From NCBI GenBank assembly GCA_963666035.2, contig CAXXJI010000004.1:62001-126000 (forward strand): a stretch of DNA of 64,000 nt, given 5' to 3'. Below, in pieces: positions 32,933 to 40,543 of the stretch. The position numbers and the translations under genes were made by a program. Source of the stretch: CALMFG01 sp963666035 (lineage in GTDB: Bacteria > Bacillota > Clostridia > Christensenellales > CALMFG01). Below the pieces are notes generated by a model. That model saw only the letters and a program-made list of their open reading frames with translations, did no database searches and had not been told where the DNA came from. The stretch's first letter is position 1, and the number at the start of each line of letters is the position of its first letter.

Positions 32933-33384
32933 TACAATACCTCCTGTTTTTCTTGTTTTTTAACAATTAGTTTTACACCTTGAATTTCGGCAACCTCAAC
33001 ACGGTCGCCTTTTTTGAAGGTGGTTTCATCATCTATGCTTCTTGCTGTCCAGATCAAGCTCTTAATTTTAACGCTGCCTTCTGATTTTATATTGTCAATT
33101 GGTTCGTTAACAATACATGTTTCACCGATCAGCGTATCCGCATTGGTTTTGTTTTTGCCAAGCTGTAATTTATCCATTAAGATGGGGCGAGTGAAAACAA
33201 GCAAAACAGCGGATGTCAAGATAAATATGACAATCTGCAACCAGAGAGGGCCACCAACCAGAGCTATGAGTAAGGATAAAAGCCCGCCGCCTATAAACCA
33301 GATAGAAGAAAGCTGCATGGTGGCTGCTTCCATCAAGCCAGCCAAAACGATAACGCCGAGCCAAACCCAAATCATGTAGTCCAT
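32932..33384 (-). CDS. NfeD-like membrane protein
   Basis: 150 residues with three or so N-terminal helices (MIWVWLGVIVLAGLMEAATM, SSIWFIGGGLLSLLIALVGG, LQIVIFILTSAVLLVF) and a C-terminal OB-fold domain (about 80-150: TDALIGETCIVNEPI-like strand, GSVKIKSLIWTARSI, GDRVEVAEIQGVKLIV). NfeD proteins partner with SPFH proteins in membrane quality control or lipid-domain assembly. ATG 33384 has TTGGAGG in front, and the stop overlaps the SPFH start by one base. The short NfeD1b form has no ClpP-like protease domain, as here. Confidence 0.92.
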   Translation of the reverse strand: MDYMIWVWLGVIVLAGLMEAATMQLSSIWFIGGGLLSLLIALVGGPLWLQIVIFILTSAVLLVFTRPILMDKLQLGKNKTNADTLIGETCIVNEPIDNIKSEGSVKIKSLIWTARSIDDETTFKKGDRVEVAEIQGVKLIVKKQEKQEVL

Positions 33385-33411
33385 AAAATAACCTCCAATC
33401 TTATTATATTC

Positions 33412-33440
33412 ATCTTATCACCTAACTATCTCCATTACAA
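33412..33440 (-). promoter_or_regulatory. Promoter of the NfeD-stomatin operon
   Basis: Minus strand: TTGTAA (33440-33435), 17 bases, TAAGAT (33417-33412) with an extended TG. A TATAAT at 33408-33403 is also present but would leave almost no leader. Confidence 0.55.
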
Positions 33441-33542
33441 CGTGTTTCTATTAACAGCCTGTAAAAGATGTCATTTATAGGTTAATGATATTATACCCTT
33501 TTTGATATATTTTTCACAGTGCATGGATGCGCTTTTCGGCAT

Positions 33543-33565
33543 TAAAAAAACCTCATTTTTGAGGT
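33543..33565 (-). terminator. Terminator of the XRE regulator gene
   Basis: Minus strand ACCTCA pairs with TGAGGT across a short loop, followed by seven T residues. Confidence 0.85.
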
Positions 33566-33593
33566 CTTTCTATCGTATATTCTCTTAAGATGA

Positions 33594-34073
33594 TTACCGA
33601 TCGATCTCCAGCTTCAAAGCATGTTTTTCAATCTCGATTTCAATTTCAGTTAACAGCTTTTGGACCTTTTTTATCTGGGGAATGATATCGCGCAGCCGAA
33701 CGATTTCGTCTTGGTCCACAATCCCGTCGGCCAGCACGTCAAAAAGCTCATTTTTAAATTTTTCGAGCACTTTATTAGCATTGATCAAGCCGTAGCCGGA
33801 TTCAAATAAGCTTTTCGGTGTGCTGAATGAATAATCGTCTTTCCCGATTTCACAGCATTCGGCGCAGTATGTGCGGCGCAGAGCCGGGTTTTCGTAGAGT
33901 TGGCTCATCGCAAAGACTATCTCACTGCCGGGAACACTTTCGTTGGTTTCATATCGCGCTAAACTGGCCAGACTGACATGCAGTTTATCTGCGGCTTCAT
34001 CTCGGTTCAGCGGCTGACGCGCCGTTTCATTATACTGTTCTCTTGCCTGTCTGAAGATGTTTTCTTTTTTCAT
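33594..34073 (-). CDS. XRE-family helix-turn-helix regulator
   Basis: 159 residues. The N-terminal DNA-binding domain (about 18-60) has the XRE pattern RDEAADKLHVSLASLARYETNESVPGSEIVFAMSQLY. A Cys-containing segment (YCAECCEIG, about 70-78) follows, and the rest is helical, ending in a Leu/Ile/Glu-rich coiled coil (KKVQKLLTEIEIEIEKHALKLEI) likely used for dimerisation. The CxxCC could bind metal, but one motif alone is weak evidence. ATG 34073 has AAGGATT upstream. It has its own promoter and terminator. The divergent neighbour is a 53-residue membrane protein, a possible target; targets are unknown. Confidence 0.85.
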   Translation of the reverse strand: MKKENIFRQAREQYNETARQPLNRDEAADKLHVSLASLARYETNESVPGSEIVFAMSQLYENPALRRTYCAECCEIGKDDYSFSTPKSLFESGYGLINANKVLEKFKNELFDVLADGIVDQDEIVRLRDIIPQIKKVQKLLTEIEIEIEKHALKLEIDR

Positions 34074-34103
34074 GGCGAAATCCTTACTTATAAACTTTGC
34101 TGT

Positions 34104-34132
34104 ATTATACCATTTTGGATTACAGCGCGCAA
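34104..34132 (-). promoter_or_regulatory. Promoter of the XRE regulator gene
   Basis: Minus strand TTGCGC (34132-34127), 17 bases, TATAAT (34109-34104) with an extended TGG before the -10. Confidence 0.8.
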
Positions 34133-34144
34133 ATTCGCGTAGTG

Positions 34145-34153
34145 TGATAAAAT
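34145..34153 (+). promoter_or_regulatory. Possible promoter of the 53-residue membrane protein gene
   Basis: TGATAAAAT, an extended -10, about 94 bases upstream of the start. The -35 is poor. Confidence 0.4.
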
Positions 34154-34246
34154 ATGCTTTACGTGTTGAGCCTAAAACGTGTAAAATGGCGTAAATAACA
34201 GCGTATGGAATTCATCGTTTAAGGTGACGGAAAGGGAGGGGAGACA

Positions 34247-34408
34247 ATGGGCAAAAAACTGCAGTTGATTGGATGGGGGATGTTCGTTGTATGCGCTATT
34301 CTGTTTATCATATCAGGCATCAAGAATCAGGATATCATCATTACGATGGCATCCGTCATTTTTCTTTTGGCATGTGTTGTTTTTATCATCGACTTGAAAA
34401 AGAACTAA
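34247..34408 (+). CDS. 53-residue two-helix membrane protein
   Basis: A short gene that simple ORF thresholds miss. ATG 34247 is preceded by the very strong AAGGGAGGGGA, and the frame runs to the TAA at 34406-34408. The product starts MGKKLQLIGWGMFVVCAILFI and ends ACVVFIIDLKKN, with two membrane helices (about 6-23 and 30-48) separated by a short polar turn (GIKNQD). Basic residues at both ends suggest both termini are cytoplasmic. It lies divergently from the XRE regulator gene and convergently with the isochorismatase-like gene. Function unknown. Confidence 0.72.
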   Translation: MGKKLQLIGWGMFVVCAILFIISGIKNQDIIITMASVIFLLACVVFIIDLKKN

Positions 34409-34449
34409 ATATAGATTTGACTAATTAAGAGTAGACGTGAGCCGTTCGT

Positions 34450-34989
34450 TTAGCTGTCAATCTCCAGAATCAGTGAGTTGATATCCACGATACGCGCAAA
34501 ATTATATTGCCAGATATAGTTTTCATAAAAGGAAACCAAATCTCGGCCGCGGGCAAAATCGTTGTCGAATGTTGTGGTGCTGGAACGGGGGATGGTGATG
34601 GAATAGCCCAGTTCAAATGCGACCTTGCATGTGGTGTCCACACAGTATTCGGTCTGCATACCGCAGAGGATGAGGTTTTTGGCACCCATGTTGTCAAGAT
34701 GTTCTTTAAGACGAGTCTGCCGAAATGCGCTGTTGAAACGCTTTTCAAAGACCTTGTCGCTTGATTCGGGGGCGATTTCTTGATATATTGTCCAGCCGGC
34801 GCTTCCGGGCGTCAACATGCTTTGCTCATCCTGGCTGTCATCGTGCTGAATATAGATGACGGGTATATTGGCCGCACGGCAAGCGCTGATTAGGGATTTT
34901 ATGTTTTTAACTACACCATCGCGGTAGTATGGTTCGGCTTCCACCAGTGCAGTTTGCATGTCGATGACGATTAGCGCATCATGTTTCAT
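34450..34989 (-). CDS. Isochorismatase-family cysteine hydrolase
   Basis: 179 residues with the isochorismatase-like fold. The catalytic triad is visible: Asp in ALIVIDMQ near the N terminus, Lys in VFEKRFNSAF in the middle and Cys in GMQTEYCVDTTC. Family members hydrolyse nicotinamide, isochorismate, N-carbamoylsarcosine or similar amides; the substrate here cannot be told. The frame extends to an ATG at 35022, but that codon lies inside a TATAAT promoter element; ATG 34989 has AAGGTG nine bases upstream and is the better start. It is a single gene convergent with the 53-residue protein. Confidence 0.88.
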   Translation of the reverse strand: MKHDALIVIDMQTALVEAEPYYRDGVVKNIKSLISACRAANIPVIYIQHDDSQDEQSMLTPGSAGWTIYQEIAPESSDKVFEKRFNSAFRQTRLKEHLDNMGAKNLILCGMQTEYCVDTTCKVAFELGYSITIPRSSTTTFDNDFARGRDLVSFYENYIWQYNFARIVDINSLILEIDS

Positions 34990-35020
34990 CGCGTTTTTCA
35001 CCTTGGATTGTTTTTTATTC

Positions 35021-35049
35021 ATTATATTATCGCTTTAGGCCATTTTCAA
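35021..35049 (-). promoter_or_regulatory. Promoter of the isochorismatase-like gene
   Basis: Minus strand TTGAAA (35049-35044), 17 bases, TATAAT (35026-35021). It overlaps the upstream alternative start codon, which rules that codon out. Confidence 0.85.
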
Positions 35050-35101
35050 TAATAAATCCAGTTCCGAGCGGGGAATAGACACGTAATCGGGAAAGGATAA
35101 A

Positions 35102-35132
35102 TAAAAAAAGCGCTCAACTATGTTTGAACGCT
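35102..35132 (-). terminator. Terminator of the L21-L27 operon
   Basis: Minus strand AGCGTTCAA pairs with TTGAGCGCT (one G-U pair) around a six-base loop, followed by seven T residues. Confidence 0.92.
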
Positions 35133-35162
35133 TCATTTTTGATGTTATTGTTTAAACGCTTT

Positions 35163-35417
35163 TCAGGAAGGATAAACGCTGACTTGCTTTTTACTTCTTC
35201 CTTTGTGTTCAAACTTCACATTACCCGAGATCAATGCAAAAAGCGTGTCGTCCTTGCCTTTGCCTACGTTTTCACCCGGATGAATCTTTGTGCCTCTCTG
35301 GCGAACAAGGATGTTGCCGGCCAGAACGAACTGACCGTCTGAACGCTTAACACCAAGACGTTTGGATTCACTGTCACGACCGTTTCGTGTGGATCCCATA
35401 CCTTTCTTATGTGCCAT
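35163..35417 (-). CDS. rpmA: 50S ribosomal protein L27 without N-terminal extension
   Basis: 84 residues, beginning MAHKKGMGSTRNGRDSESKR, the flexible N terminus that reaches into the peptidyl-transferase centre, then KRLGVKRSDGQFVLAGNILVRQRGTKIHPGENVGKGKDDTLFAL. Firmicute L27 proteins usually have a short extra leader (about nine residues ending in FF or FA) that the cysteine protease Prp cuts off. Here the frame is closed by a stop 18 bases upstream and the ATG has GAGGTG in front, so there is no extension. No prp gene lies between rplU and rpmA, which are 30 bases apart. Confidence 0.97.
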   Translation of the reverse strand: MAHKKGMGSTRNGRDSESKRLGVKRSDGQFVLAGNILVRQRGTKIHPGENVGKGKDDTLFALISGNVKFEHKGRSKKQVSVYPS

Positions 35418-35447
35418 CTGAATTTCACCTCGCTTCTACTACAGTGG

Positions 35448-35828
35448 TTAACTTTCTTTTTTTTCAGCAGTTGTCGTTTTCTTAGCTGTGGTTGTCTTTG
35501 TTGCGGTAGACTTTGCTGTTGTTTTTGCAGTTGTCGATTTTGCTGCTGCGGTTGTCTTCTTGGCTGCATCCGCAGTCTTTGCAGCAGTTGTCGCTTTAGC
35601 CGTTGTAGACTTTGTAGTCGTCGTTGCTTTTGCGGTCGTAGACTTCGCGGCTGTGCTGGTTTTTGCCGCAGTCGCAGTCTTAGCAGCAGTTGTTGCTTTT
35701 GCAGCCGTGCTGGTTTTCGCCGCAGCTGGCTTTGCCGCAGTCGCGGTTTTGGTTTCTGCCGGAGCAGACGCCGCTTTGGGTGCTTCTTTGGCAGGTTCTG
35801 CCGGAGCAGCCGCTTTGGTTTTTACCAC
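35448..35828 (-). repeat. Low-complexity Ala/Thr/Lys repeat region inside rplU
   Basis: About 380 bases of degenerate short repeats encoding the L21 tail, dominated by GCN, ACN and AAR codons. Repeat copies differ in third positions, as expected for a maintained coding repeat rather than recent slippage. Confidence 0.85.
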
Positions 35829-36134
35829 ACCGCCGATACTGATAATCTCAAGTTCGGTGTAGGGTTGTCTATGACCCTGTTTTTTACGGTAGCCGATTTT
35901 GGGTTTGTATTTAAACACAACCACTTTTTTGCCTTTACCGTCGCCCAAACTCTTGGCGGTAACCGATGTACCGGAAACGTGCGGTGTTCCCACTTTGGTC
36001 GCTTTGCCGTCAATGACCGCCAGCGCCGGAAACTCCACTGTTTCGCCCGCTTTAACCGCCAGCTTTTCAACATGAATCTTATCGCCGACAGCAACGGTAT
36101 ACTGCTTGGAACCGGTTTCAATAATCGCTTTCAA
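35448..36134 (-). CDS. rplU: 50S ribosomal protein L21 with long Ala/Thr/Lys-rich tail
   Basis: 228 residues. Residues 1-102 are a normal L21 (MKAIIETGSKQYTVAVGDKI; KVVVFKYKPKIGYRKKQGHRQPYTELEI), which binds 23S rRNA together with L20. The remaining 126 residues are a low-complexity tail: an Ala/Pro/Glu part, then many short TAAKT, TTAKA and TTAKT-type units, ending EKKES. The tail resembles histone H1-like or mycobacterial HupB tails. The whole frame is open with a single ATG start behind GAGGAGG; the tail is therefore genuine coding sequence here. It is followed by rpmA and preceded by rng; see the leader and promoter entries. Confidence 0.95.
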   Translation of the reverse strand: MKAIIETGSKQYTVAVGDKIHVEKLAVKAGETVEFPALAVIDGKATKVGTPHVSGTSVTAKSLGDGKGKKVVVFKYKPKIGYRKKQGHRQPYTELEIISIGGVVKTKAAAPAEPAKEAPKAASAPAETKTATAAKPAAAKTSTAAKATTAAKTATAAKTSTAAKSTTAKATTTTKSTTAKATTAAKTADAAKKTTAAAKSTTAKTTAKSTATKTTTAKKTTTAEKKES

Positions 36135-36245
36135 ATGTACTTTACCTCCTCTAGCCCAGTCTCGCCGATAAGGGTAGCTCTTTGTTTTTTCGCTTTTGAA
36201 GAAACAAAAAAAGCGTTTAAAAAACCCTTCTTCGAGCGGCTCACC
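36135..36245 (-). ncRNA. Probable L21 leader
   Basis: The 110-base leader between the promoter and rplU contains self-complementary segments such as GAGCCGCTC and AAACGCTTTTTTTGTTTC, and ends CGGCGAGACTGGGCTAGAGG, close to the start codon. Firmicutes often carry an L21 leader here. The assignment rests on position and structure only. Confidence 0.5.
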
Positions 36246-36250
36246 GAACT

Positions 36251-36279
36251 ATTTTAGCATAAGGGGTGGGTGATGTCAA
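36251..36279 (-). promoter_or_regulatory. Promoter of rplU-rpmA
   Basis: Minus strand TTGACA (36279-36274), 17 bases, TAAAAT (36256-36251) with an extended TGC. It overlaps the last codons of rng, so the ribosomal genes have their own strong promoter. Confidence 0.9.
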
Positions 36280-37805
36280 CAAAACACTTTGGCATCATCC
36301 AGGATTTTGTCCAGTTCCCGATGGGAGGTCACGGTGCGGATATTGACATCTTCAATATGCAGATAATTCTTGGCCTTGATGTAGAATTTCTTATCGGTAA
36401 ATTGTGGGAGATAGATGTCTCCGTCATCAATACGCTCGGAGAGATATCCGAACACGTCGGAATTGATCTCAATCAGATAATCATGCGCCGGATTATCGAG
36501 CACAAAACCTTCCAATTGCCGCTTAATTTTTAGCGCCATACTTTCGGTGCTGAGTACTTTGCCCGAGCCGCTGCAGTAGGGGCAGGGCATCTTGACCAGA
36601 CTTGAGAGTTTGCGGCGGACTTTTTTGCGGGTCATTTCGACCAAACCAAGGTCGGTGATGCCCAAAACATTGGTTTTGGTACGATCGAACGCCAGTGCTT
36701 TTTCAAGCTCCTCGACGATTTTTTCCTTGTTGGCGAGGATATCCATATCGATAAAATCGATGATGATGATGCCGCTGATGTCCCGGAGACGAAGTTGATG
36801 AGAGATCTCATAGGCCGCCTCAATATTGGTTTTCAAGATGGTTTCCTGAAAGTCATTGTTGCCCACGAATTTGCCGGTGTTGACGTCAATGACGGTCAGC
36901 GCTTCGGTCTCGTCGATGATGAGATAGCCGCCCGATTTCAGCCATACTTTGTTTTGGAGTGCTTTTTCAATCTTGTGGTTCAGTTCATAGTGATCGAATA
37001 TGTTGATTTCGCCCGTGTAGAGCGAAATTTTGGAGAGCATGGACGGTGCAACAATTTTGGCCACCTGCAGTACTTTTTCATAGTTTTCACGGTCGTTAAT
37101 GATAAACTGATCCACACTGGAGATAAACATATCCCGGACGGTTCTGAAAATCAACGACTCTTCGGCGTGTATCAGCCGAGGCGCGGCGATGATTTCAGCA
37201 CGGTTTTGGATGCGCGCATACAAACGCTCTAAAAACCGGATTTCTTCTTCAAAATCTGCACGGGTTTTGCCTTCGGCTACGGTGCGCACGATCAGGCCCA
37301 TATCCTTCGGTTTGATCTCTTCAAGTATATCCTTTAACCGTTCACGCTCAATTTCGTCACTGATCTTACGGGAAACACCCACATGGTTGACGGTGGGCAT
37401 CAAAACCAAGCTTCTGGCGGGCAGGGTGATATGCGTGGTGACTCTGGCGCCTTTGGCGCCGCCCGGCTGTTTTAAAACCTGAACGACGATTTCCTGACCG
37501 ACCTTTAAGATGTCCTTGATTTTTGGCACATCCACTTTGCCGTTGCCTTCATCAGTGCCGAAGCTGAGGTCCGCTTTGTCCACCAAAATATCGCCGGCAT
37601 ACAAAAAAGCGTTTTTATCAAGCCCGATGTCGATAAAAGCAGCTTGCATACCGGGAAGAATGTTCTCTACCCGTCCTTTATAGATGTTGCCAACCAACCG
37701 TTCTTTTCCTTTTCGTTCGACTTGGATTTCGACCAGTTGATTGTCCTCAAGTAAAGCCACGCGGGCTTCAAACGCATTGATGTCCGCAACAATACAACGA
37801 TTCAT
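36276..37805 (-). CDS. rng: Ribonuclease G/E family endoribonuclease
   Basis: 509 residues, similar to RNase G. It has an N-terminal S1 domain (about 38-120; VGNIYKGRVENILPGMQAAFIDIGLDKNAFLYAGDI), a 5'-sensor/RNase H-like region, the DNase I-like catalytic part with LTVIDVNTGKFVG and IIIDFIDM (metal-binding Asp residues), and the zinc-link CPYCSGSGKV near residue 405. These enzymes process rRNA and mRNA, starting from 5'-monophosphate ends. The long C-terminal scaffold of RNase E is absent. ATG 37805 follows AGGAGT. It lies in the conserved Clostridia order radical SAM gene, DUF2344 gene, rng, rplU, rpmA. Confidence 0.94.
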   Translation of the reverse strand: MNRCIVADINAFEARVALLEDNQLVEIQVERKGKERLVGNIYKGRVENILPGMQAAFIDIGLDKNAFLYAGDILVDKADLSFGTDEGNGKVDVPKIKDILKVGQEIVVQVLKQPGGAKGARVTTHITLPARSLVLMPTVNHVGVSRKISDEIERERLKDILEEIKPKDMGLIVRTVAEGKTRADFEEEIRFLERLYARIQNRAEIIAAPRLIHAEESLIFRTVRDMFISSVDQFIINDRENYEKVLQVAKIVAPSMLSKISLYTGEINIFDHYELNHKIEKALQNKVWLKSGGYLIIDETEALTVIDVNTGKFVGNNDFQETILKTNIEAAYEISHQLRLRDISGIIIIDFIDMDILANKEKIVEELEKALAFDRTKTNVLGITDLGLVEMTRKKVRRKLSSLVKMPCPYCSGSGKVLSTESMALKIKRQLEGFVLDNPAHDYLIEINSDVFGYLSERIDDGDIYLPQFTDKKFYIKAKNYLHIEDVNIRTVTSHRELDKILDDAKVFC

Positions 37806-37868
37806 ATTTAAACTCCTATAAAAATAAAAATCTATTTAAACGGCATCGCCGTCTTATAAACGCAAATT

Positions 37869-38561
37869 TTAACTCTCGGCCAGACAAGAAAGCGGTTGAA
37901 CGCCCTCAGAAGTTACCATCAACAAATTTTTTCTGACTATAGTATACTCTGTATCCACATTTGCGACAACCCAAATTTTCTCAATTAAAAGTCGGGGGTC
38001 CAGGGTTCCCGCTTCCTGTGCTGAGAGCAGCATATCGATATGTCCGGATTCATGATCTAATCTCACATGGTCGATCAAAGGCCGCGCGTCAAATTCTTTC
38101 GGTCCGTTTTTGGTTTGCTTGACCAGCGGAAGGGTTTCAAGCGAAAGAATATGCTCGATCGCGTTTTCAATTGCGCCTGTCTCAGCGATGTCTTCAATTT
38201 TCACCTCATATTCTGCTTTGGCGACGCTGGCCATCAGTTTTTTGGTATCTTCTTTTTTCTTTTTGACCCAATTGACATCGAGCCCGTCGGGAAAGCATTC
38301 TATTATCGCTTTTTCCGCGGCCGAGATATTCGCATCATCAGATAGTTCCACTTCCAGATATTCGGACTCACTGGCCATGCCGACTTTCAGCGCGAACGCA
38401 AAACTCATACGGATGTGCGGATTGAACCCTTCGCTGTACATCACAGGAACGCCCGAACGCCGGAGAGCGCGATCCACTGTGCGCTGTAAATCGAGGTGGG
38501 AGATATATTTTGCCGGGCCGGTTTTTTTAAAACAAACAATTGCTTTCATAGGCTTTTGCAT
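37869..38561 (-). CDS. TIGR03936/DUF2344 radical-SAM-linked protein
   Basis: 230 residues, of the DUF2344 family that always neighbours or fuses to the radical SAM protein encoded just upstream. The N terminus KAIVCFKKTGPAKYISHLDLQRTVDRALRRSGVPVMYSEGFNPHIRMSFAFALKVGMASESEYLEVEL is characteristic. It overlaps the preceding gene by 16 bases, so the two are translated together. The function is unresolved; proposed roles are in RNA or translation-related modification because of the link to RNase G and ribosomal protein genes. Confidence 0.88.
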   Translation of the reverse strand: MQKPMKAIVCFKKTGPAKYISHLDLQRTVDRALRRSGVPVMYSEGFNPHIRMSFAFALKVGMASESEYLEVELSDDANISAAEKAIIECFPDGLDVNWVKKKKEDTKKLMASVAKAEYEVKIEDIAETGAIENAIEHILSLETLPLVKQTKNGPKEFDARPLIDHVRLDHESGHIDMLLSAQEAGTLDPRLLIEKIWVVANVDTEYTIVRKNLLMVTSEGVQPLSCLAES

Positions 38562-40372
38562 ACCCCCTCATAGCCGCACGCCAAACAGTTGCCCCGGCAG
38601 TCGGGGGTCAGCGCACCTTTTTCCGCTTTGGACAGTTCTTTTGCGAGATAGCTTTTCTTTACATGCACATCAATATGATCCCAATATAGAGGATCATCAG
38701 GTTTAAGCGCGCGATTAGCAAAGGATTCCGAAGAAAGTCCATTTGTCGCGAAAGCGTTTTTGTACCGATCAAAGTCAAACAATTCATGCCATGCGTCAAA
38801 ACGCGCACCTTTTTCAATGACATCTAAAATCACGCGTGAAAGGCTGCGATCGCCGCGCGCAAAGGCGGCTTCCAGATGGCTTAATTCCGCATCATGGTAG
38901 TTAAATCGGACGTTCTTCATTTTGAGTTTTTCTTTGAGGTAAGCCTGTTTATCCTTCAGCGTCTCAATACTGTCCTGTGCCACCCACTGAAAGGGGGTAA
39001 AGGGCTTGGGCACAAAATTGGAAGCCGAGACGGTGAGCATCAGGCTCTTTTTGTTGTTTTTGCCGGCCACACCGTAGATGGATTTAACACCCTTGACCAG
39101 TTCCACGATGCCGTCTAAGTCCTCATAAGTTTCAAACGGAAGCCCGATCATAAAGTAGAGCTTAACTGAGGTATAGCCCTGATTGAACACCTGTTCCATG
39201 GTGGAAAACAGGTCTTCTTCGGTGACATTTTTGTTGATAATGTCCCGCAGACGCTGAGTGCCCGCTTCGGGCGCAAAGGTCAGACCGGATTTTCGGATGG
39301 AATCCAAACGCTTGGCGTAGTCTTTAAATACGGTATCTAACCGCAGAGATGGCAGGGAGATGCTGACGCGCTTTTCCGCCAACTCATCCAAAAGCCCGCC
39401 GATCAGCGGGGTGATTTCTGAATAATCTGAAGTGGAAAGCGAACAAAGTGATATTTCATCATATCCGGTTGCGCCTTCAATATCCACCGCCTGCTGGGTC
39501 AGCGTTTCTGCTTTTTTCTCACGAATCGGCCGATAGGTGAAGCCCGCCTGACAGAATCGGCATCCGCGTGTGCATCCGCGGAAAATTTCCAGCGTGATGC
39601 GGTCGTGCACAATGCCGAGGTAAGGCACGATGGGCTTTAACGGGAAATAGGAAGTATCCAAATCCTGAATAATAGCCTTACTGATAACTGGCTTGGCGTT
39701 TGGACTCATGGGCACTAGGCTGCTGCCGCTTTCGGAAGTTTCCTGAGTATAAAAAGAGGGCACATAGACGCTTTCAATGGCACAGGCTTTTTCTAAAAAG
39801 ACCTGTTTGGTCCATCCGGATTCTTTCTTTTCTTTTAATAGATCAAGAAAGGCATTTAGGGTTTCTTCGCTTTCGCCGATAAAGACGGCATCCATAAAAT
39901 CTGCGATCGGTTCGGGGTTGAAAATGGCCGAACCACCGGCAATCACCAGTGGGCTATCTTCGCCCCGGTCAGCGGCAAAAGGCGGGATATTCGCCAGCTT
40001 CAAAGCGCGGACAATATTGGAATAGCACATCTCATAGGAGATATTAAAACCAATGACATCAAATTCATCCAAAGAACTATGGGTTTCCAAGCTGAACAGG
40101 GGAATACCGCGCGCCTGCATCGCGTCTTCCATATCCGGCCAGGGTGAAAACACACGCTCGACATAAGTGTCTGCGCGTTCGTTTAAAAGATGATAAAGGA
40201 TGGAAAGCCCAAGAAAGCTCATACCTACTTCGTAGACATCCGGAAAACAAAAAGCAAATCGGATATCGACACCCAATGGGTCTTTTACCACCATATTCAG
40301 CTCGCCACCCGTGTAACGGGCCGGTTTTTCAACCTCGGGCAGGAATTTTTCAATTTCTTTAAGTACTTTCAA
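38546..40372 (-). CDS. TIGR03960 family B12-binding-domain radical SAM protein
   Basis: 608 residues. The N-terminal part resembles a cobalamin-binding Rossmann domain (DIRFAFCFPDVYEVGMSFLGLSILYHLLNE), followed by a radical SAM TIM barrel with the cluster motif GCTRGCRFCQAG (CxxxCxxC, near residue 270), which binds the 4Fe-4S cluster and S-adenosylmethionine. A Cys-rich end (CRGNCLACGYEGVC) may bind another metal. It belongs to the pair with DUF2344 found upstream of rng in Clostridia. The reaction is not known. ATG 40372 has GAGGTATGC in front. Confidence 0.88.
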   Translation of the reverse strand: MKVLKEIEKFLPEVEKPARYTGGELNMVVKDPLGVDIRFAFCFPDVYEVGMSFLGLSILYHLLNERADTYVERVFSPWPDMEDAMQARGIPLFSLETHSSLDEFDVIGFNISYEMCYSNIVRALKLANIPPFAADRGEDSPLVIAGGSAIFNPEPIADFMDAVFIGESEETLNAFLDLLKEKKESGWTKQVFLEKACAIESVYVPSFYTQETSESGSSLVPMSPNAKPVISKAIIQDLDTSYFPLKPIVPYLGIVHDRITLEIFRGCTRGCRFCQAGFTYRPIREKKAETLTQQAVDIEGATGYDEISLCSLSTSDYSEITPLIGGLLDELAEKRVSISLPSLRLDTVFKDYAKRLDSIRKSGLTFAPEAGTQRLRDIINKNVTEEDLFSTMEQVFNQGYTSVKLYFMIGLPFETYEDLDGIVELVKGVKSIYGVAGKNNKKSLMLTVSASNFVPKPFTPFQWVAQDSIETLKDKQAYLKEKLKMKNVRFNYHDAELSHLEAAFARGDRSLSRVILDVIEKGARFDAWHELFDFDRYKNAFATNGLSSESFANRALKPDDPLYWDHIDVHVKKSYLAKELSKAEKGALTPDCRGNCLACGYEGVCKSL

Positions 40373-40491
40373 AAAGCATACCTCGTTTTAGATATATATT
40401 AATAGGTTGATAATCTGTTCTCGTGTGATAATCTACCATGTTTAAGGAAGATGGTCAAACATTTAAAATCATCTGGTTTTGTTCAATACGA

Positions 40492-40525
40492 GAAAAACGG
40501 CCTTACACATTTTTGTGCAAAGCCG
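40492..40525 (-). terminator. Terminator of the cyclophilin gene
   Basis: Minus strand CGGCTTTGCACA pairs with TGTGTAAGGCCG around a four-base loop, followed by TTTTTC. Confidence 0.9.
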
Positions 40526-40543
40526 CCAAAACTGCTTTAATCG

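Noticed and set aside
33385..33593. Gene in the gap between the NfeD-like and XRE genes
   Set aside because: Only the promoter of the NfeD operon and the terminator of the XRE gene are seen; no frame has a ribosome-binding site.
35448..35828. Possible non-coding microsatellite
   Set aside because: The frame is uninterrupted through the repeats and continuous with the L21 domain, so it is a coding tail.
35409..36257. A 282-residue cysteine-rich frame opposite rplU
   Set aside because: It is the complement of the Ala/Thr/Lys tail repeats of L21. The rplU domain, promoter and ribosome-binding site are all on the other strand.
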